Below are positions 9,200-17,711 of a stretch of 64,000 bases of DNA, one piece after another. Each line of letters starts with the position of its first letter. Within the stretch, counting starts at the first letter, position 1. The translations under genes and the position numbers were made by a program. The DNA comes from Acinetobacter sp. XS-4 (GTDB lineage Bacteria > Pseudomonadota > Gammaproteobacteria > Pseudomonadales > Moraxellaceae): assembly GCF_023920705.1 (NCBI RefSeq), contig NZ_CP094657.1, positions 1,178,001-1,242,000 of the forward strand, read 5' to 3'. The notes under the pieces were generated by a model. The model ran no database searches, was not told the origin of the DNA, and saw only the letters and a list, made by a program, of their open reading frames with translations.

Positions 9200-9709
9200 A
9201 TGCGTAAACGACAACCAGTACTTAAACAGGAAAAGACTTTAAATCCTGAGTTGAAAACATGGTTGTATGCGTCCGGTTCTCTGACTCAACAATTGACTGA
9301 ACTTGGTGGTGGCCAGTTTAGTGTAAAGCCTTTTCAAGAGCATTTTCAGCGTTTAACTTTTGCAGATAGTCAGTGGATGAAGATGTCTCATGCTCATACT
9401 TCATGGGTAAGGGAAACCTATTTATATGGCTGTGAAGCAGAGCCATGGGTTAAAGCAAAAAGTATTTTTCCAATTCAAAGTTTACAAAAAAAAGCCCGTA
9501 TATTTCAGCACATTGGTTCTAAGCCAATTGGCTTTTTTCTATTTCAAAGAACAACACCACTTTGTGACCGCCGTGTCATTCGTTTGCCGGAAGGCTGGAC
9601 AAGACAAAGTTGCTATACTTGGCATGGGTGTAAATTTATTGTTCAAGAAACATTCTTACCGGCTTTTGAAGCTTTTTTAAATCAGCAGCACGACAAGGAA
9701 TTACTATGA
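9200..9709 (+). CDS. ubiC: Chorismate lyase
   Basis: UbiC splits chorismate into 4-hydroxybenzoate and pyruvate, the first committed step of ubiquinone synthesis. The 169-residue protein has the family's small single-domain form with the WVRE(T)YL core strand near residue 70 and the terminal segment LPEGWTRQS. Its length and its place directly before ubiA support the assignment; the stop overlaps the ubiA start as ATGA, as in other gammaproteobacteria. It is cytoplasmic. The overall sequence is divergent, as is normal for UbiC. Confidence 0.93.
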   Translation: MRKRQPVLKQEKTLNPELKTWLYASGSLTQQLTELGGGQFSVKPFQEHFQRLTFADSQWMKMSHAHTSWVRETYLYGCEAEPWVKAKSIFPIQSLQKKARIFQHIGSKPIGFFLFQRTTPLCDRRVIRLPEGWTRQSCYTWHGCKFIVQETFLPAFEAFLNQQHDKELL

Positions 9710-10584
9710 CGACTGCAACAAGCACAACATGGCGTCAGCGCTTAGAAGCTTATTATTATCTATGTCGATTTGATAAGCCAATTGGTACTGAACTGGTTTT
9801 TTGGCCAACCATGTGGGCGCTTTGGGTTGCATCAAAAGGAATACCTGATTTAGGTATTTTATTTGTCATGATTTTAGGCGTCATTTTTATGCGTGCTGCG
9901 GGATGTGCGATTAATGATTTTGCAGACCGTAAAGTAGATGCTCATGTTGAGCGTACTAAAACGCGTCCGCTCGCAACTGGGGTGATTCGTGCAAGAGAAG
10001 CAGTATATGTGTTCTTGGTACTCGTTTTAGCAAGTGCATGTCTATTGTTCTTTTTACCCATTGAAACCTTCTATTGGTCATTTGGGGCATTATTCTTAGC
10101 GTTCATTTATCCATTTATGAAACGCTATACCAACTTACCACAGGTCTTTTTAGGTGCGGCATTTTCATGGTCGATTCCAATGGCTTTTACTGCGGTAGGG
10201 AAAACCCCAGATTTGACTTGCTGGCTACTTTATTTTGGTAATTTGGCTTGGACAGTGGCTTATGACACTCAATATGCAATTACAGACCGTGAATATGATT
10301 TAAAGATTGGCGTCAAATCTACTGCTATTCTTTTTGGTCGATATGACATTCAGATTATTGCACTCTTACAGGCAACCAGCCTTGTTTTGATTGGGGCTGC
10401 ACTGTATTTAGAAAATATCTTATTTCCATGGGCGATCATTGCTTTAATTATTGTTGCATTCGATTTTATATATCAAACAATTAAAACCAAAGACCGCAAC
10501 CCTCAAGTATGTTTTTGGGCATTCCGTCACAATCGCTGGGTTGGATTAATCATTTTTCTAGGAATATTTTTAAATTTCATATAG
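9706..10584 (+). CDS. ubiA: 4-hydroxybenzoate polyprenyltransferase
   Basis: UbiA attaches the polyprenyl tail to 4-hydroxybenzoate in the inner membrane. The 292-residue protein has about eight to nine membrane helices and both aspartate-rich motifs: NDFADRKVD near residue 68 and DREYDLKIG near residue 190, which bind Mg-diphosphate. It overlaps ubiC by 4 bases, so the product of UbiC passes to UbiA from one transcript. A strong terminator follows. Confidence 0.97.
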   Translation: MTTATSTTWRQRLEAYYYLCRFDKPIGTELVFWPTMWALWVASKGIPDLGILFVMILGVIFMRAAGCAINDFADRKVDAHVERTKTRPLATGVIRAREAVYVFLVLVLASACLLFFLPIETFYWSFGALFLAFIYPFMKRYTNLPQVFLGAAFSWSIPMAFTAVGKTPDLTCWLLYFGNLAWTVAYDTQYAITDREYDLKIGVKSTAILFGRYDIQIIALLQATSLVLIGAALYLENILFPWAIIALIIVAFDFIYQTIKTKDRNPQVCFWAFRHNRWVGLIIFLGIFLNFI

Positions 10585-10604
10585 TAAAAATGACCGTAAG
10601 GTTG

Positions 10605-10633
10605 AAAAGTGTTCTATGCAGAGCACTTTTTTT
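10605..10633 (+). terminator. Terminator of ubiCA
   Basis: An 11-bp stem, AAAAGTGTTCT with AGAGCACTTTT (one G-U pair), has a 4-base loop and a T tract. It lies 20 bases after ubiA. Confidence 0.9.
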
Positions 10634-10695
10634 ATGTCTTAATATTCGTGCATAAAAAATATGCGGAATAAATAATACATAAAAAAGGATATTCT

Positions 10696-12141
10696 ATGAA
10701 ACGGTCAAAAATTGCTTTAGCTATAACATTATCGGTTTCAACATTATTTCTTGCAGCATGTAATGACAATGATGATGACTATGTTGGCGTAAACCCTGAT
10801 AAAACCTATCTGTCTGAAAGTAATTACGCTATAGATCAAGTTGATAATGCGTCAACGATTAAAGTAATGACTTATAACATGGCTAATGTTCAAGGAAAAA
10901 CAGCAACTGCTACAGCAATGGTATTGTTTCCCAAAGCAACACAACCGAAAGATGGTTATCGTGTGGTTGTATGGGAGCACGGCACTGTTGGGGTAGGTGA
11001 TGGTTGTGCGCCAAGTAAGAATACAATTAATCCACGATTTAAAATTCTTGCTGAGACTTTATTGGCGGCTGGTTACGTGATTGTGGCACCAGATTATGAG
11101 GGTTTAGGTACACCAGGGGTGCATCCATACTTAAACTTATCTAGCGAAGCAAAATCAGCGCTAGCTGCAGTAAAAGCAGTAAAAGAACATTATGGTGCCC
11201 AGTTAAAAGGTGATTGGATGTCAATTGGTCAGTCACAAGGTGGACATGCATCTTTAGGTACTGCTGAATTTGCGAATATGGATACAAGTTACAAAGGTGC
11301 TGTAGCGGGAGCACCTGCTTCAAGCTTGGGAACAATTATTCAAATTTATATTGACCCACAATTTAATCTTGACGCAGATGGAAAACCTAAAGCAGTAAAT
11401 AAGCTGGACGAGAACTTACTTCAAGTTCGTAAAGCAGTAGCTAATAATGTAATTACGGTGGCTCAAGGTCAGGCAATGATTGACCAAATTGCAGATGGTT
11501 ATGCTGAATTATTAGCATATGCAGCATTTGCAAGTGCAGGGATTAAAGCCCAGCAACCAAACTATGACTTTAAGACAATTTTTACATCAGGAGCGGCTGA
11601 CATTGCAGAATTGGCTTATGGACGTACAGGTGATGATGGTGCATGTTTAAGTTATCCTGCACCTGATAGTGCAAATGGCTTGCAAGAGAAATTTAAAGCA
11701 GGAATCTTAACTTTCTTGGCTGATCCTACACATCAAATTACACAGTACGGTATTGATCTGAATAAATTTAAGGCCGATCAAGTTGTTCAAAGTTTCTTGA
11801 CAGCAACCCAACCTGCGACGAATGCTACAGTCGAGAAAGTCATTAAAACACCTGTATTTATTATCCAAGGTGAAAAAGATCAAGCTGTGTTGCCTGTAGT
11901 CACACAAGGCTTATTCGCGAATATGAAAGCGAAAGCTGCAGATCTGTTCCCACAAGCAGCCTACGATAAAGGCTATAAGCTAACTATTGTACCGAATGCA
12001 ACTCATACACAAGCAATCATATGTCAAAATGCCAATGCTGTAGATTTCATTCAAGCCAATATGTCAGCTGGTACGGGTATTGTACTAACAGATGCTCAGA
12101 AAGATGCTAGCCAAAGTCCTCACTGCACAGGTAAATTCTAA
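10696..12141 (+). CDS. Secreted lipase/esterase-like alpha/beta hydrolase lipoprotein
   Basis: The 481-residue protein starts with a lipoprotein signal peptide ending in LAAC (Cys near 22) and an Asp/Asn-rich linker, so it should be anchored in the membrane facing the periplasm or cell surface. The body is an alpha/beta hydrolase: HGT oxyanion segment near residue 98, the PDYEGLG motif, the nucleophile in GQSQGGH, an acidic residue in QGEKDQ and a C-terminal His in NATHTQ. This resembles the secretory lipase family; the substrate is unknown. The AAGGAT ribosome binding site is good. A paralogue with the same motif order lies at 53539-54768. Cys pairs (CAPSK, CLSY, CQN, C near the end) may form disulfides. 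Confidence 0.85.
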   Translation: MKRSKIALAITLSVSTLFLAACNDNDDDYVGVNPDKTYLSESNYAIDQVDNASTIKVMTYNMANVQGKTATATAMVLFPKATQPKDGYRVVVWEHGTVGVGDGCAPSKNTINPRFKILAETLLAAGYVIVAPDYEGLGTPGVHPYLNLSSEAKSALAAVKAVKEHYGAQLKGDWMSIGQSQGGHASLGTAEFANMDTSYKGAVAGAPASSLGTIIQIYIDPQFNLDADGKPKAVNKLDENLLQVRKAVANNVITVAQGQAMIDQIADGYAELLAYAAFASAGIKAQQPNYDFKTIFTSGAADIAELAYGRTGDDGACLSYPAPDSANGLQEKFKAGILTFLADPTHQITQYGIDLNKFKADQVVQSFLTATQPATNATVEKVIKTPVFIIQGEKDQAVLPVVTQGLFANMKAKAADLFPQAAYDKGYKLTIVPNATHTQAIICQNANAVDFIQANMSAGTGIVLTDAQKDASQSPHCTGKF

Positions 12142-12179
12142 GATTTAATTATCTATTTAAAAATTAGCTTTAAAAAAGA

Positions 12180-12200
12180 GCCACTTTATAGTGGCCCTTT
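12180..12200 (+). terminator. Terminator after the lipase-like gene
   Basis: The stem GCCACT-TTAT-AGTGGC is followed by CCTTTTT. It argues against any start of the next ORF upstream of 12200. Confidence 0.85.
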
Positions 12201-12253
12201 TTGTTATATTGTTACGTATATTAAAATTGACACCATTTGAGTTTGAAGTAGTT

Positions 12254-12454
12254 ATGAGCCAGCAACCTGTTGAAAAGAAATCTGTTCCTTGGTTATTAAT
12301 GGGATTAGGCTTGCTTATTCCTTTTTTTATTATTGGAATACTTTTCTTGGCTGCAAAAAGTGATGCTAAGACTAAAAAACAATATGAACAGCAACGTTTA
12401 GAGATGGAAAAAAGAATAGCTGAAAAAGAAGCAGCAAGTTCTGAAAAGAAATAA
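12254..12454 (+). CDS. Small single-span membrane protein, unknown function
   Basis: The 66-residue protein has a short polar N-terminus, one hydrophobic helix (about residues 13-34) and a strongly charged Lys/Glu-rich tail that probably forms a helix or coiled coil facing the cytoplasm. The reading frame is open up to 12191, but that upstream part lies inside a terminator stem, so I take the ATG at 12254. I do not recognise a family. The next gene on the right is convergent and close. Confidence 0.65.
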   Translation: MSQQPVEKKSVPWLLMGLGLLIPFFIIGILFLAAKSDAKTKKQYEQQRLEMEKRIAEKEAASSEKK

Positions 12455-12465
12455 CAGCAGTGCCT

Positions 12466-12909
12466 TTAATGGATATCCTTTTGTAGCTGACGTACACTTG
12501 GAATGTTTGTATAACGTCTTACTATATAACCTGCTTCTGTGAGCATTTGATCACGAATACGGTCTTCTTCTGCTTTTTCAAGATGGGTAGGGTCATCTAG
12601 CTCAATAATGGCAATCACTTCCATCTTGTCGTTAAGTACAACGAAGTCGGTAACTTTTCGATTGAACTGACTACGAATTTTATAGTCCTTACTAGTAATT
12701 AAAGCACTAAAAGCCACTTGTGCTAAAACATGATAACTTGGAAAACTTTGTTTTAAACGAATAAACATCTGAGTTTCAAAGTTGGTAATGATAGGACGAG
12801 CAAAGAATTTTTGTTTTGGAAATAAATAAGGACGTAAACAAACAACAAGAAAAATGCAGGTGCTTATGCAACCTAAAACAATAAAAAATAAGTGACTCGA
12901 TTCGAACAT
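12466..12909 (-). CDS. DUF2726 domain-containing membrane-anchored protein
   Basis: The 147-residue protein has one N-terminal membrane helix (about residues 7-28) and a cytoplasmic DUF2726 domain with the pattern TDFVVLND...AIIELDDPTH...RD...LTEAGY, reminiscent of the restriction-endonuclease-like fold. The DFVV..(I)ELDD arrangement could supply acidic nuclease-type residues, but no activity is established for this family as far as I know. It sits alone between a convergent small gene and the terminator of the tRNA-Asn gene. Confidence 0.75.
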   Translation of the reverse strand: MFESSHLFFIVLGCISTCIFLVVCLRPYLFPKQKFFARPIITNFETQMFIRLKQSFPSYHVLAQVAFSALITSKDYKIRSQFNRKVTDFVVLNDKMEVIAIIELDDPTHLEKAEEDRIRDQMLTEAGYIVRRYTNIPSVRQLQKDIH

Positions 12910-12930
12910 GTGAAGGCATCATACAAATAA

Positions 12931-12957
12931 AAACCCACTCATGATGAGTGGGTTTTT
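12931..12957 (-). terminator. Terminator of the leftmost tRNA-Asn gene
   Basis: A 12-bp inverted repeat (AAACCCACTCAT / ATGAGTGGGTTT) lies 9 bases past the tRNA 3' end on the minus strand and has T runs on both sides. Confidence 0.85.
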
Positions 12958-12965
12958 AAGAATCT

Positions 12966-13041
12966 TGGCTCTCCAACCTGGGCTCGAACCAGGGACCTGC
13001 GGATTAACAGTCCGTCGCTCTACCGACTGAGCTATTGGAGA
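12966..13041 (-). tRNA. tRNA-Asn (GTT), copy 1
   Basis: The minus strand folds into a complete 76-base tRNA with encoded CCA, anticodon GTT, the D-loop AGCTCAGTCGGTAGAGC and T-loop GGTTCGAGCC. The acceptor stem is TCTCCAA/TTGGAGA. It has its own terminator. Confidence 0.97.
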
Positions 13042-13188
13042 ATCTGGAAAAGGATTTTAGGGAGGAAAGGGGGCTGGGTCAAGTCTTAATAACAGAATTA
13101 GTGAGAATATCTAATCGTTTGGTTTAAAAATATTCGAAACATTGATTTTATTAAAAATAATAGAAAATTATTAAATGATTGGATAAGA

Positions 13189-13215
13189 AAAAGCCCGCAA
13201 TAAATGCGGGCTTTT
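13189..13215 (-). terminator. Terminator of the tRNA-Asn pair
   Basis: The stem AAAAGCCCGCA-ATAAA-TGCGGGCTTTT lies 8 bases past the 3' end of tRNA-Asn copy 2 on the minus strand and serves copies 3 and 2 together. Confidence 0.9.
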
Positions 13216-13222
13216 AGAATCT

Positions 13223-13298
13223 TGGCTCTCCCACCTGGGCTCGAACCAGGGACCTGCGGATTAACAGTCCGTCGCTCTACCGACTGAGCTATGGGAGA
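13223..13298 (-). tRNA. tRNA-Asn (GTT), copy 2, variant acceptor stem
   Basis: This 76-base tRNA with CCA and anticodon GTT is identical to the other two copies except for one acceptor pair: the stem reads TCTCCCA/TGGGAGA instead of TCTCCAA/TTGGAGA. Both strands of the stem changed, so pairing is kept. Confidence 0.97.
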
Positions 13299-13306
13299 TT
13301 AGTAGA

Positions 13307-13382
13307 TGGCTCTCCAACCTGGGCTCGAACCAGGGACCTGCGGATTAACAGTCCGTCGCTCTACCGACTGAGCTATTGGAGA
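13307..13382 (-). tRNA. tRNA-Asn (GTT), copy 3
   Basis: This 76-base tRNA with encoded CCA is identical to copy 1. Only 8 bases separate it from copy 2, so the two are made from one precursor. Confidence 0.97.
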
Positions 13383-13484
13383 ATCTGATGCGCATTTTAT
13401 GGATGAAATCTAAAAGCGTCAATAAGAATATTAAAGAAAATGAATCGTTTGCTTGATTAATATGCTTTTACGGCACTAAAAATT

Positions 13485-13513
13485 AAAAAACCACCCAAAA
13501 AGGGTGGTTTTTT
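13485..13513 (-). terminator. Terminator of sodB
   Basis: The stem AAAAAACCACCC / GGGTGGTTTTTT with a 5-base loop lies 15 bases past the sodB stop on the minus strand. Confidence 0.9.
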
Positions 13514-13527
13514 AGAAAGAAATAAAA

Positions 13528-14154
13528 TTATTTCTCTACACCAGCTGGTTGGCCTGCAAGTTTTGCATTTGCATAGTCCCAGTTCACTAGGCTTTCTAAG
13601 AAAGTTGCGATGTATTTAGGACGTAAGTTACGGAAATCGATGTAGTAAGCATGTTCCCATACGTCAATTGTTAATACGGCAATTTGACCATGTGCAAGTG
13701 GAGTGTCTGCATTAGAAGTTTTAGTAATAGATAATTTACCGTTTACTTCATCAGCAACTAACCAAGCCCAACCTGAACCGAATTGAGTTGTTGCAGCAGC
13801 TGCAAATTCTTCTGCAAATTTTTCGTAGCTACCAAAAGCTTCTTCAATTTTAGCAGCGATTGCGCCAGTAGGCTTACCACCACCATTTGGCTTCATAGAA
13901 TTCCAATAGAATGTATGGTTCCAAACTTGAGCAGCATTATTGAAAATACCAGCTTTAGATGCATCACCAGCAGTTGCTTTGATGATTTCTTCTAAAGTTT
14001 TACCTTCAAGGTCAGTCCCTTTGATTAAGTTGTTTAAGTTAACAACATAGGTATTGTGGTGTTTGTCGTGATGGTATTCTAAAGTTTCTTTACTAATATG
14101 TGGCGCTAAATCATCATAGCCATATGGAAGTGCAGGTAAAGTAATGGTTGTCAT
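13528..14154 (-). CDS. sodB: Superoxide dismutase, iron type
   Basis: SodB converts superoxide to hydrogen peroxide and oxygen. The 208-residue protein has the metal ligands His28, His80, Asp164 and His168 (in DVWEHAYY). The segment FNNAAQVWNHTFYWNSM is typical of the iron rather than the manganese enzyme. There is no signal peptide, so it is cytoplasmic. The frame is open 11 codons further upstream, but the ATG at 14154 has an AGGA ribosome binding site and matches the family N-terminus (TLPALPYGYDDLAPHI). It appears monocistronic with its own terminator. Confidence 0.97.
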   Translation of the reverse strand: MTTITLPALPYGYDDLAPHISKETLEYHHDKHHNTYVVNLNNLIKGTDLEGKTLEEIIKATAGDASKAGIFNNAAQVWNHTFYWNSMKPNGGGKPTGAIAAKIEEAFGSYEKFAEEFAAAATTQFGSGWAWLVADEVNGKLSITKTSNADTPLAHGQIAVLTIDVWEHAYYIDFRNLRPKYIATFLESLVNWDYANAKLAGQPAGVEK

Positions 14155-14299
14155 GTTCCTATTCCTTGCATTTGCTGGGTTATACAATTAAGTGGCTCTA
14201 TTGTAAATGATTCTGTTCACAATAGGGCATCGTTTTAAAGAACTATACACAATAAAGATCTAATTAATACGCATAACACAGATTGAAAAAAAGACTTAA

Positions 14300-15058
14300 T
14301 TAAATCGGATTATTCAATTCAAAATATTCGGTTTCAATTGCAAACTGCTGTGAAATTGCTTGAGCCAATCGCTGAACGCCGTAACGTTCAGTTGCATGAT
14401 GACCACATGCAAAATAATGAACGCCTAATTCTTTGGCTTCATAGAAAGTTCGTTCACTGACTTCGCCTGAAATATATGCATCACAATTTTGCAAAGCTGC
14501 TTTAGCAATAAAATCTTGAGCACCACCCGTACAAAAGCCTACTTTTTGAATGCTTTGTTTTCCTGCTGGTAGGTGAATCACTTTAAAATCAAAGCTATCT
14601 TGTAATTTTGTTTTGAATTCTTCAACAGTAAGCACTTGCTCTAAATATCCAATATTTCCAATCGGATGTTTTTCGGTTAAATCGAGTGGTTCTAAATTCT
14701 GTAAATTTAATTTTTCTGCAATTGCTACATTGTTGCCCAAAGTTGGGTGGGCATCTAAAGGCAGATGGTAAGCGACTAATGAAATATTATTTTGAATGAG
14801 TTTTTTAATGCGATTACCGCGCATCCCTGTAATTGGGTACGGTTCGCCTTTCCAAAAATAACCATGATGTACAAGTAATAGATCCGCATTTTGAGCAATT
14901 GCTGCATCAATCGCATCTTCGGAAGCCGTAACCGCACAAACAATACGTTTTACTTCAGTTGAACCTTCAATTTGCAGGCCATTTGGTGCGTAATCTTTAA
15001 ACTCTGCTGCTTTTAAGGTTTGGTCGCACCACTGAATAATTTCATGCAAATTCGCCAT
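14300..15058 (-). CDS. Nif3-like dinuclear metal centre protein (YbgI family)
   Basis: The 252-residue protein belongs to the NIF3/YbgI family, which forms toroidal hexamers with a two-metal site. Metal ligands are visible in VHHGYFW (near residue 64), in AYHLPLDAH and in the C-terminal CGHHATE segment. The biochemical role of the family is uncertain; GTP cyclohydrolase-type and other hydrolase activities have been suggested. It stands alone between sodB and the divergent protease gene, with an AGGAA ribosome binding site before the ATG. Confidence 0.92.
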   Translation of the reverse strand: MANLHEIIQWCDQTLKAAEFKDYAPNGLQIEGSTEVKRIVCAVTASEDAIDAAIAQNADLLLVHHGYFWKGEPYPITGMRGNRIKKLIQNNISLVAYHLPLDAHPTLGNNVAIAEKLNLQNLEPLDLTEKHPIGNIGYLEQVLTVEEFKTKLQDSFDFKVIHLPAGKQSIQKVGFCTGGAQDFIAKAALQNCDAYISGEVSERTFYEAKELGVHYFACGHHATERYGVQRLAQAISQQFAIETEYFELNNPI

Positions 15059-15246
15059 GATATTTCCTGAATTGAGTAGTTAATAATTGCTAAAGCTATA
15101 GAAACATATTTTGTTGTGTAACTAAAGCTAGACAAATCTTTTTTGAGTTTTTTATGTATATCGACATATTTAATTTAAAATGCTTAACTGAAAACTCTTT
15201 TTGTTCAATATATTAATTTAATTAAAAACTTCTTTGCGTAGAGGAT

Positions 15247-16428
15247 ATGAACGTGCGCCGCACCTTTACATGGTTACCTTGGGTGTTACTTATTATTGTA
15301 ATTGCCAGTTTTATTGCATGGCAAAAATACCGTCAGCCGAAACCAACTGTTGCCGTTGATGGGGTACAAATGCCTGCCGAAAAAGTTGAACCATTGGTTG
15401 ATACTTCACGAACGGGCGGGGTAGTGTCTTATAGTGCTGCGGTAAAAGTTGCAGCGCCGGCAGTTGTTAATATTTTTACGACCCAGAAAGTTAAACAAAA
15501 TCATCCATTGTTAAGTGATCCAGTATTCCGTGAATTTTTTGGAAATCAGGTTCCTGAACAACAACAGCAAAATGAAAATAGTTTAGGCTCTGGGGTTATT
15601 GTACGCGCTGACGGCTATATTCTTACCAATAATCATGTGATTGCTCAGGCTGACCAAATTGTAGTGGCATTGCGTGATGGACGCCGTGCAGAAGCAACGA
15701 TTGTTGGAACGGATCCAGATACAGATTTAGCAGTCATTAAAATTGATTTAGATAAATTACCTGTGTTGCCATTTAAGCTCAGTGGTAATGAAGTGGGTGA
15801 TGTTGTCTTAGCAATTGGTAATCCATTTGGCGTAGGGCAAACAGTAACTCAAGGTATTATTTCTGCCACTGAACGCTCCGATTTAGGCATCAATACCTAT
15901 GAAGACTTTATTCAAACCGATGCCGCAATTAATCCTGGTAACTCAGGCGGTGCATTAATTGATGTGGCTGGTAACTTAATTGGGGTGAACACTGCTATTT
16001 TCTCTCAGTCTGGTGGCTCTTTAGGTATTGGCTTTGCAATTCCGGCTAAAATTTGCCAACAAGTATTAAACTCGATTTTGAAAGATGGTCGCGTTGTACG
16101 TGGATGGTTAGGCATTAGTTTAGTACCGCCTACACAAGACGATGTATTGGCACCAAAACAACAAATTGGAGTTGTGGTTGCTGATGTATTAAAAAGTGGG
16201 CCAGCTGCTGCAGCTGGTATAAAAGTTGGTGATAAGATTGTTCAGGTAAATAATGAACCAATCACTTCAGCATCTCATTTGATTAATTACGTTGCATTAC
16301 AAGCGCCTAATAGCGAAATTAATGTGGTAGTTGAGCGAGCTGGGAAGCAAGAAAACTTTGTGGTAACAGTTGGTGAAAGAAAAAACCAAAATAGTCAATC
16401 TCAATTTATACCGTTACCTAAACAGTAA
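15247..16428 (+). CDS. degS: DegS/AlgW-like periplasmic serine protease
   Basis: The 393-residue protein has one N-terminal membrane anchor (about residues 9-25), a trypsin-like domain with the triad His130, Asp160 and Ser233 (GNSGGALID), and a single C-terminal PDZ domain (about 280-375). One anchor plus one PDZ domain is the layout of DegS/AlgW, which cleaves the anti-sigma factor RseA/MucA when misfolded porin tails bind the PDZ. It could instead be a general HtrA-like quality-control protease; no rseA-like gene is nearby. AGAGGAT precedes the ATG. Confidence 0.88.
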   Translation: MNVRRTFTWLPWVLLIIVIASFIAWQKYRQPKPTVAVDGVQMPAEKVEPLVDTSRTGGVVSYSAAVKVAAPAVVNIFTTQKVKQNHPLLSDPVFREFFGNQVPEQQQQNENSLGSGVIVRADGYILTNNHVIAQADQIVVALRDGRRAEATIVGTDPDTDLAVIKIDLDKLPVLPFKLSGNEVGDVVLAIGNPFGVGQTVTQGIISATERSDLGINTYEDFIQTDAAINPGNSGGALIDVAGNLIGVNTAIFSQSGGSLGIGFAIPAKICQQVLNSILKDGRVVRGWLGISLVPPTQDDVLAPKQQIGVVVADVLKSGPAAAAGIKVGDKIVQVNNEPITSASHLINYVALQAPNSEINVVVERAGKQENFVVTVGERKNQNSQSQFIPLPKQ

Positions 16429-16431
16429 AAT

Positions 16432-16458
16432 AAAAAAGCCTCGTAATGAGGCTTTTTT
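16432..16458. terminator. Bidirectional terminator between degS and cca
   Basis: The stem AAAAAAGCCTC-GTAAT-GAGGCTTTTTT has T runs on both strands and lies between two convergent genes. Confidence 0.92.
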
Positions 16459-16469
16459 ATTGGCTTAAC

Positions 16470-17708
16470 TTAAGAATGCGTCGGTTTCTGATGTTGGTGT
16501 TTGAATTCAGTTAAAGCATCAATACGATATTGAATTAACATTTCGCCAATTTCAGCACCTGTAATGTTCTCTGGTAAATCCTGAACTTTAATAGAGCGAA
16601 CCACTTGCATCGCATCTAACATGTACTGAGCTTGAGGATAGGGACGATCTTCTAGACCCAGTCTTCCTCTAGCATCACACTCACATGCTTGTACAAAAGC
16701 TTCCACTCTCTCAGGACGACGCAATACATCAAGACGTTGTAATAAACGCCATACAGTTCCTGGTTTTAAAGACATAATCTGATGACATTTTAAATGCTCT
16801 TTACATACCGATAATGCTAACTGTCGAGTTTGTGTCGGAACTTTTAAACGTTCGCATAGTTCGGTAACGGGTTTCACGCCACGCTCTTCATGCATGATAT
16901 GGCGCGGAAGTTCATTAACTGGTGTTAGTGCTTTACCCAAATCATGTACTAAAACAGCAAATCGAACATCAAGCGAGTAGTTGGACTTACATGCTTGTTG
17001 TAAAGACATGAGAGTATGTATGCCACAGTCTACTTCAGGATGATATTCAGGACGTTGTGGTACACCAAACAATGCGTCAATTTCAGGGAAAAGATGTTTT
17101 AACGCACCACAATCTCGTAATGTTTGAAAATAAATATCTGCATGATCTTCTAAAAGTGCACGTGAAGTTTCTTTCCACACACGTTCTGGTGTTAAGGCAT
17201 CAAGTTCACCTGATTCAGCCATCGTTTGCATGAGTTGTAAGGTTTCAGGTGCAATATGAAAACCATATGCAGAATATCGAGCTGCAAAGCGTGCGACACG
17301 TAAAACACGTAAAGGATCTTCAGCAAAAGCTTCTGAGACATGTCGTAAGGTTTTATTTTCTAAATCCGTCTGACCGCCATAGGGGTCATATAATTTGCCA
17401 TCTTGATCCATTGCTATGGCATTGATGGTTAAATCACGGCGAATTAAATCTTCTTCTAAACTTACTGTGGTATCAGTAAAAAACTGAAAACCGTGATAGC
17501 CCTTACCGGACTTTCGCTCAGTACGTGCAAGTGCATATTCTTCTTTCGTTTCAGGATGAAGAAACACAGGAAAGTCTTTGCCTACAGGTTGAAAACCTTG
17601 GGCGAGCATATGTTCAGGTGTTGCTCCGACCACAACATAGTCTTTTTCTTGATAGGGATGCCCAAGTAGAGAATCTCGGACGGCACCGCCTACTAAATAC
17701 ACTTGCAT
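16470..17708 (-). CDS. cca: CCA-adding tRNA nucleotidyltransferase with HD domain
   Basis: This enzyme adds or repairs the 3' CCA of tRNAs. The 412-residue protein has the class II nucleotidyltransferase head (LVGGAVRDSLLG, with the catalytic acidic residues in EKDYVV), the RRDLTINAIA motif near residue 110, the neck and body helices, and an HD phosphohydrolase domain (VHDLGK, near residue 255) as in the multifunctional E. coli enzyme. I start at the ATG at 17708; the frame continues to a TTG seven codons upstream that lies within a hairpin. Its Shine-Dalgarno (AGAGG) sits in the 3' arm of the terminator of the upstream gene, which may throttle expression. Confidence 0.96.
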   Translation of the reverse strand: MQVYLVGGAVRDSLLGHPYQEKDYVVVGATPEHMLAQGFQPVGKDFPVFLHPETKEEYALARTERKSGKGYHGFQFFTDTTVSLEEDLIRRDLTINAIAMDQDGKLYDPYGGQTDLENKTLRHVSEAFAEDPLRVLRVARFAARYSAYGFHIAPETLQLMQTMAESGELDALTPERVWKETSRALLEDHADIYFQTLRDCGALKHLFPEIDALFGVPQRPEYHPEVDCGIHTLMSLQQACKSNYSLDVRFAVLVHDLGKALTPVNELPRHIMHEERGVKPVTELCERLKVPTQTRQLALSVCKEHLKCHQIMSLKPGTVWRLLQRLDVLRRPERVEAFVQACECDARGRLGLEDRPYPQAQYMLDAMQVVRSIKVQDLPENITGAEIGEMLIQYRIDALTEFKHQHQKPTHS

Positions 17709-17711
17709 GAA

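Noticed and set aside
12966..13382. The tRNA-Asn cluster as an attachment site of a genomic island.
   Set aside because: No integrase, no direct repeat of a tRNA 3' end beyond the gene copies themselves, and conserved genes lie on both sides.
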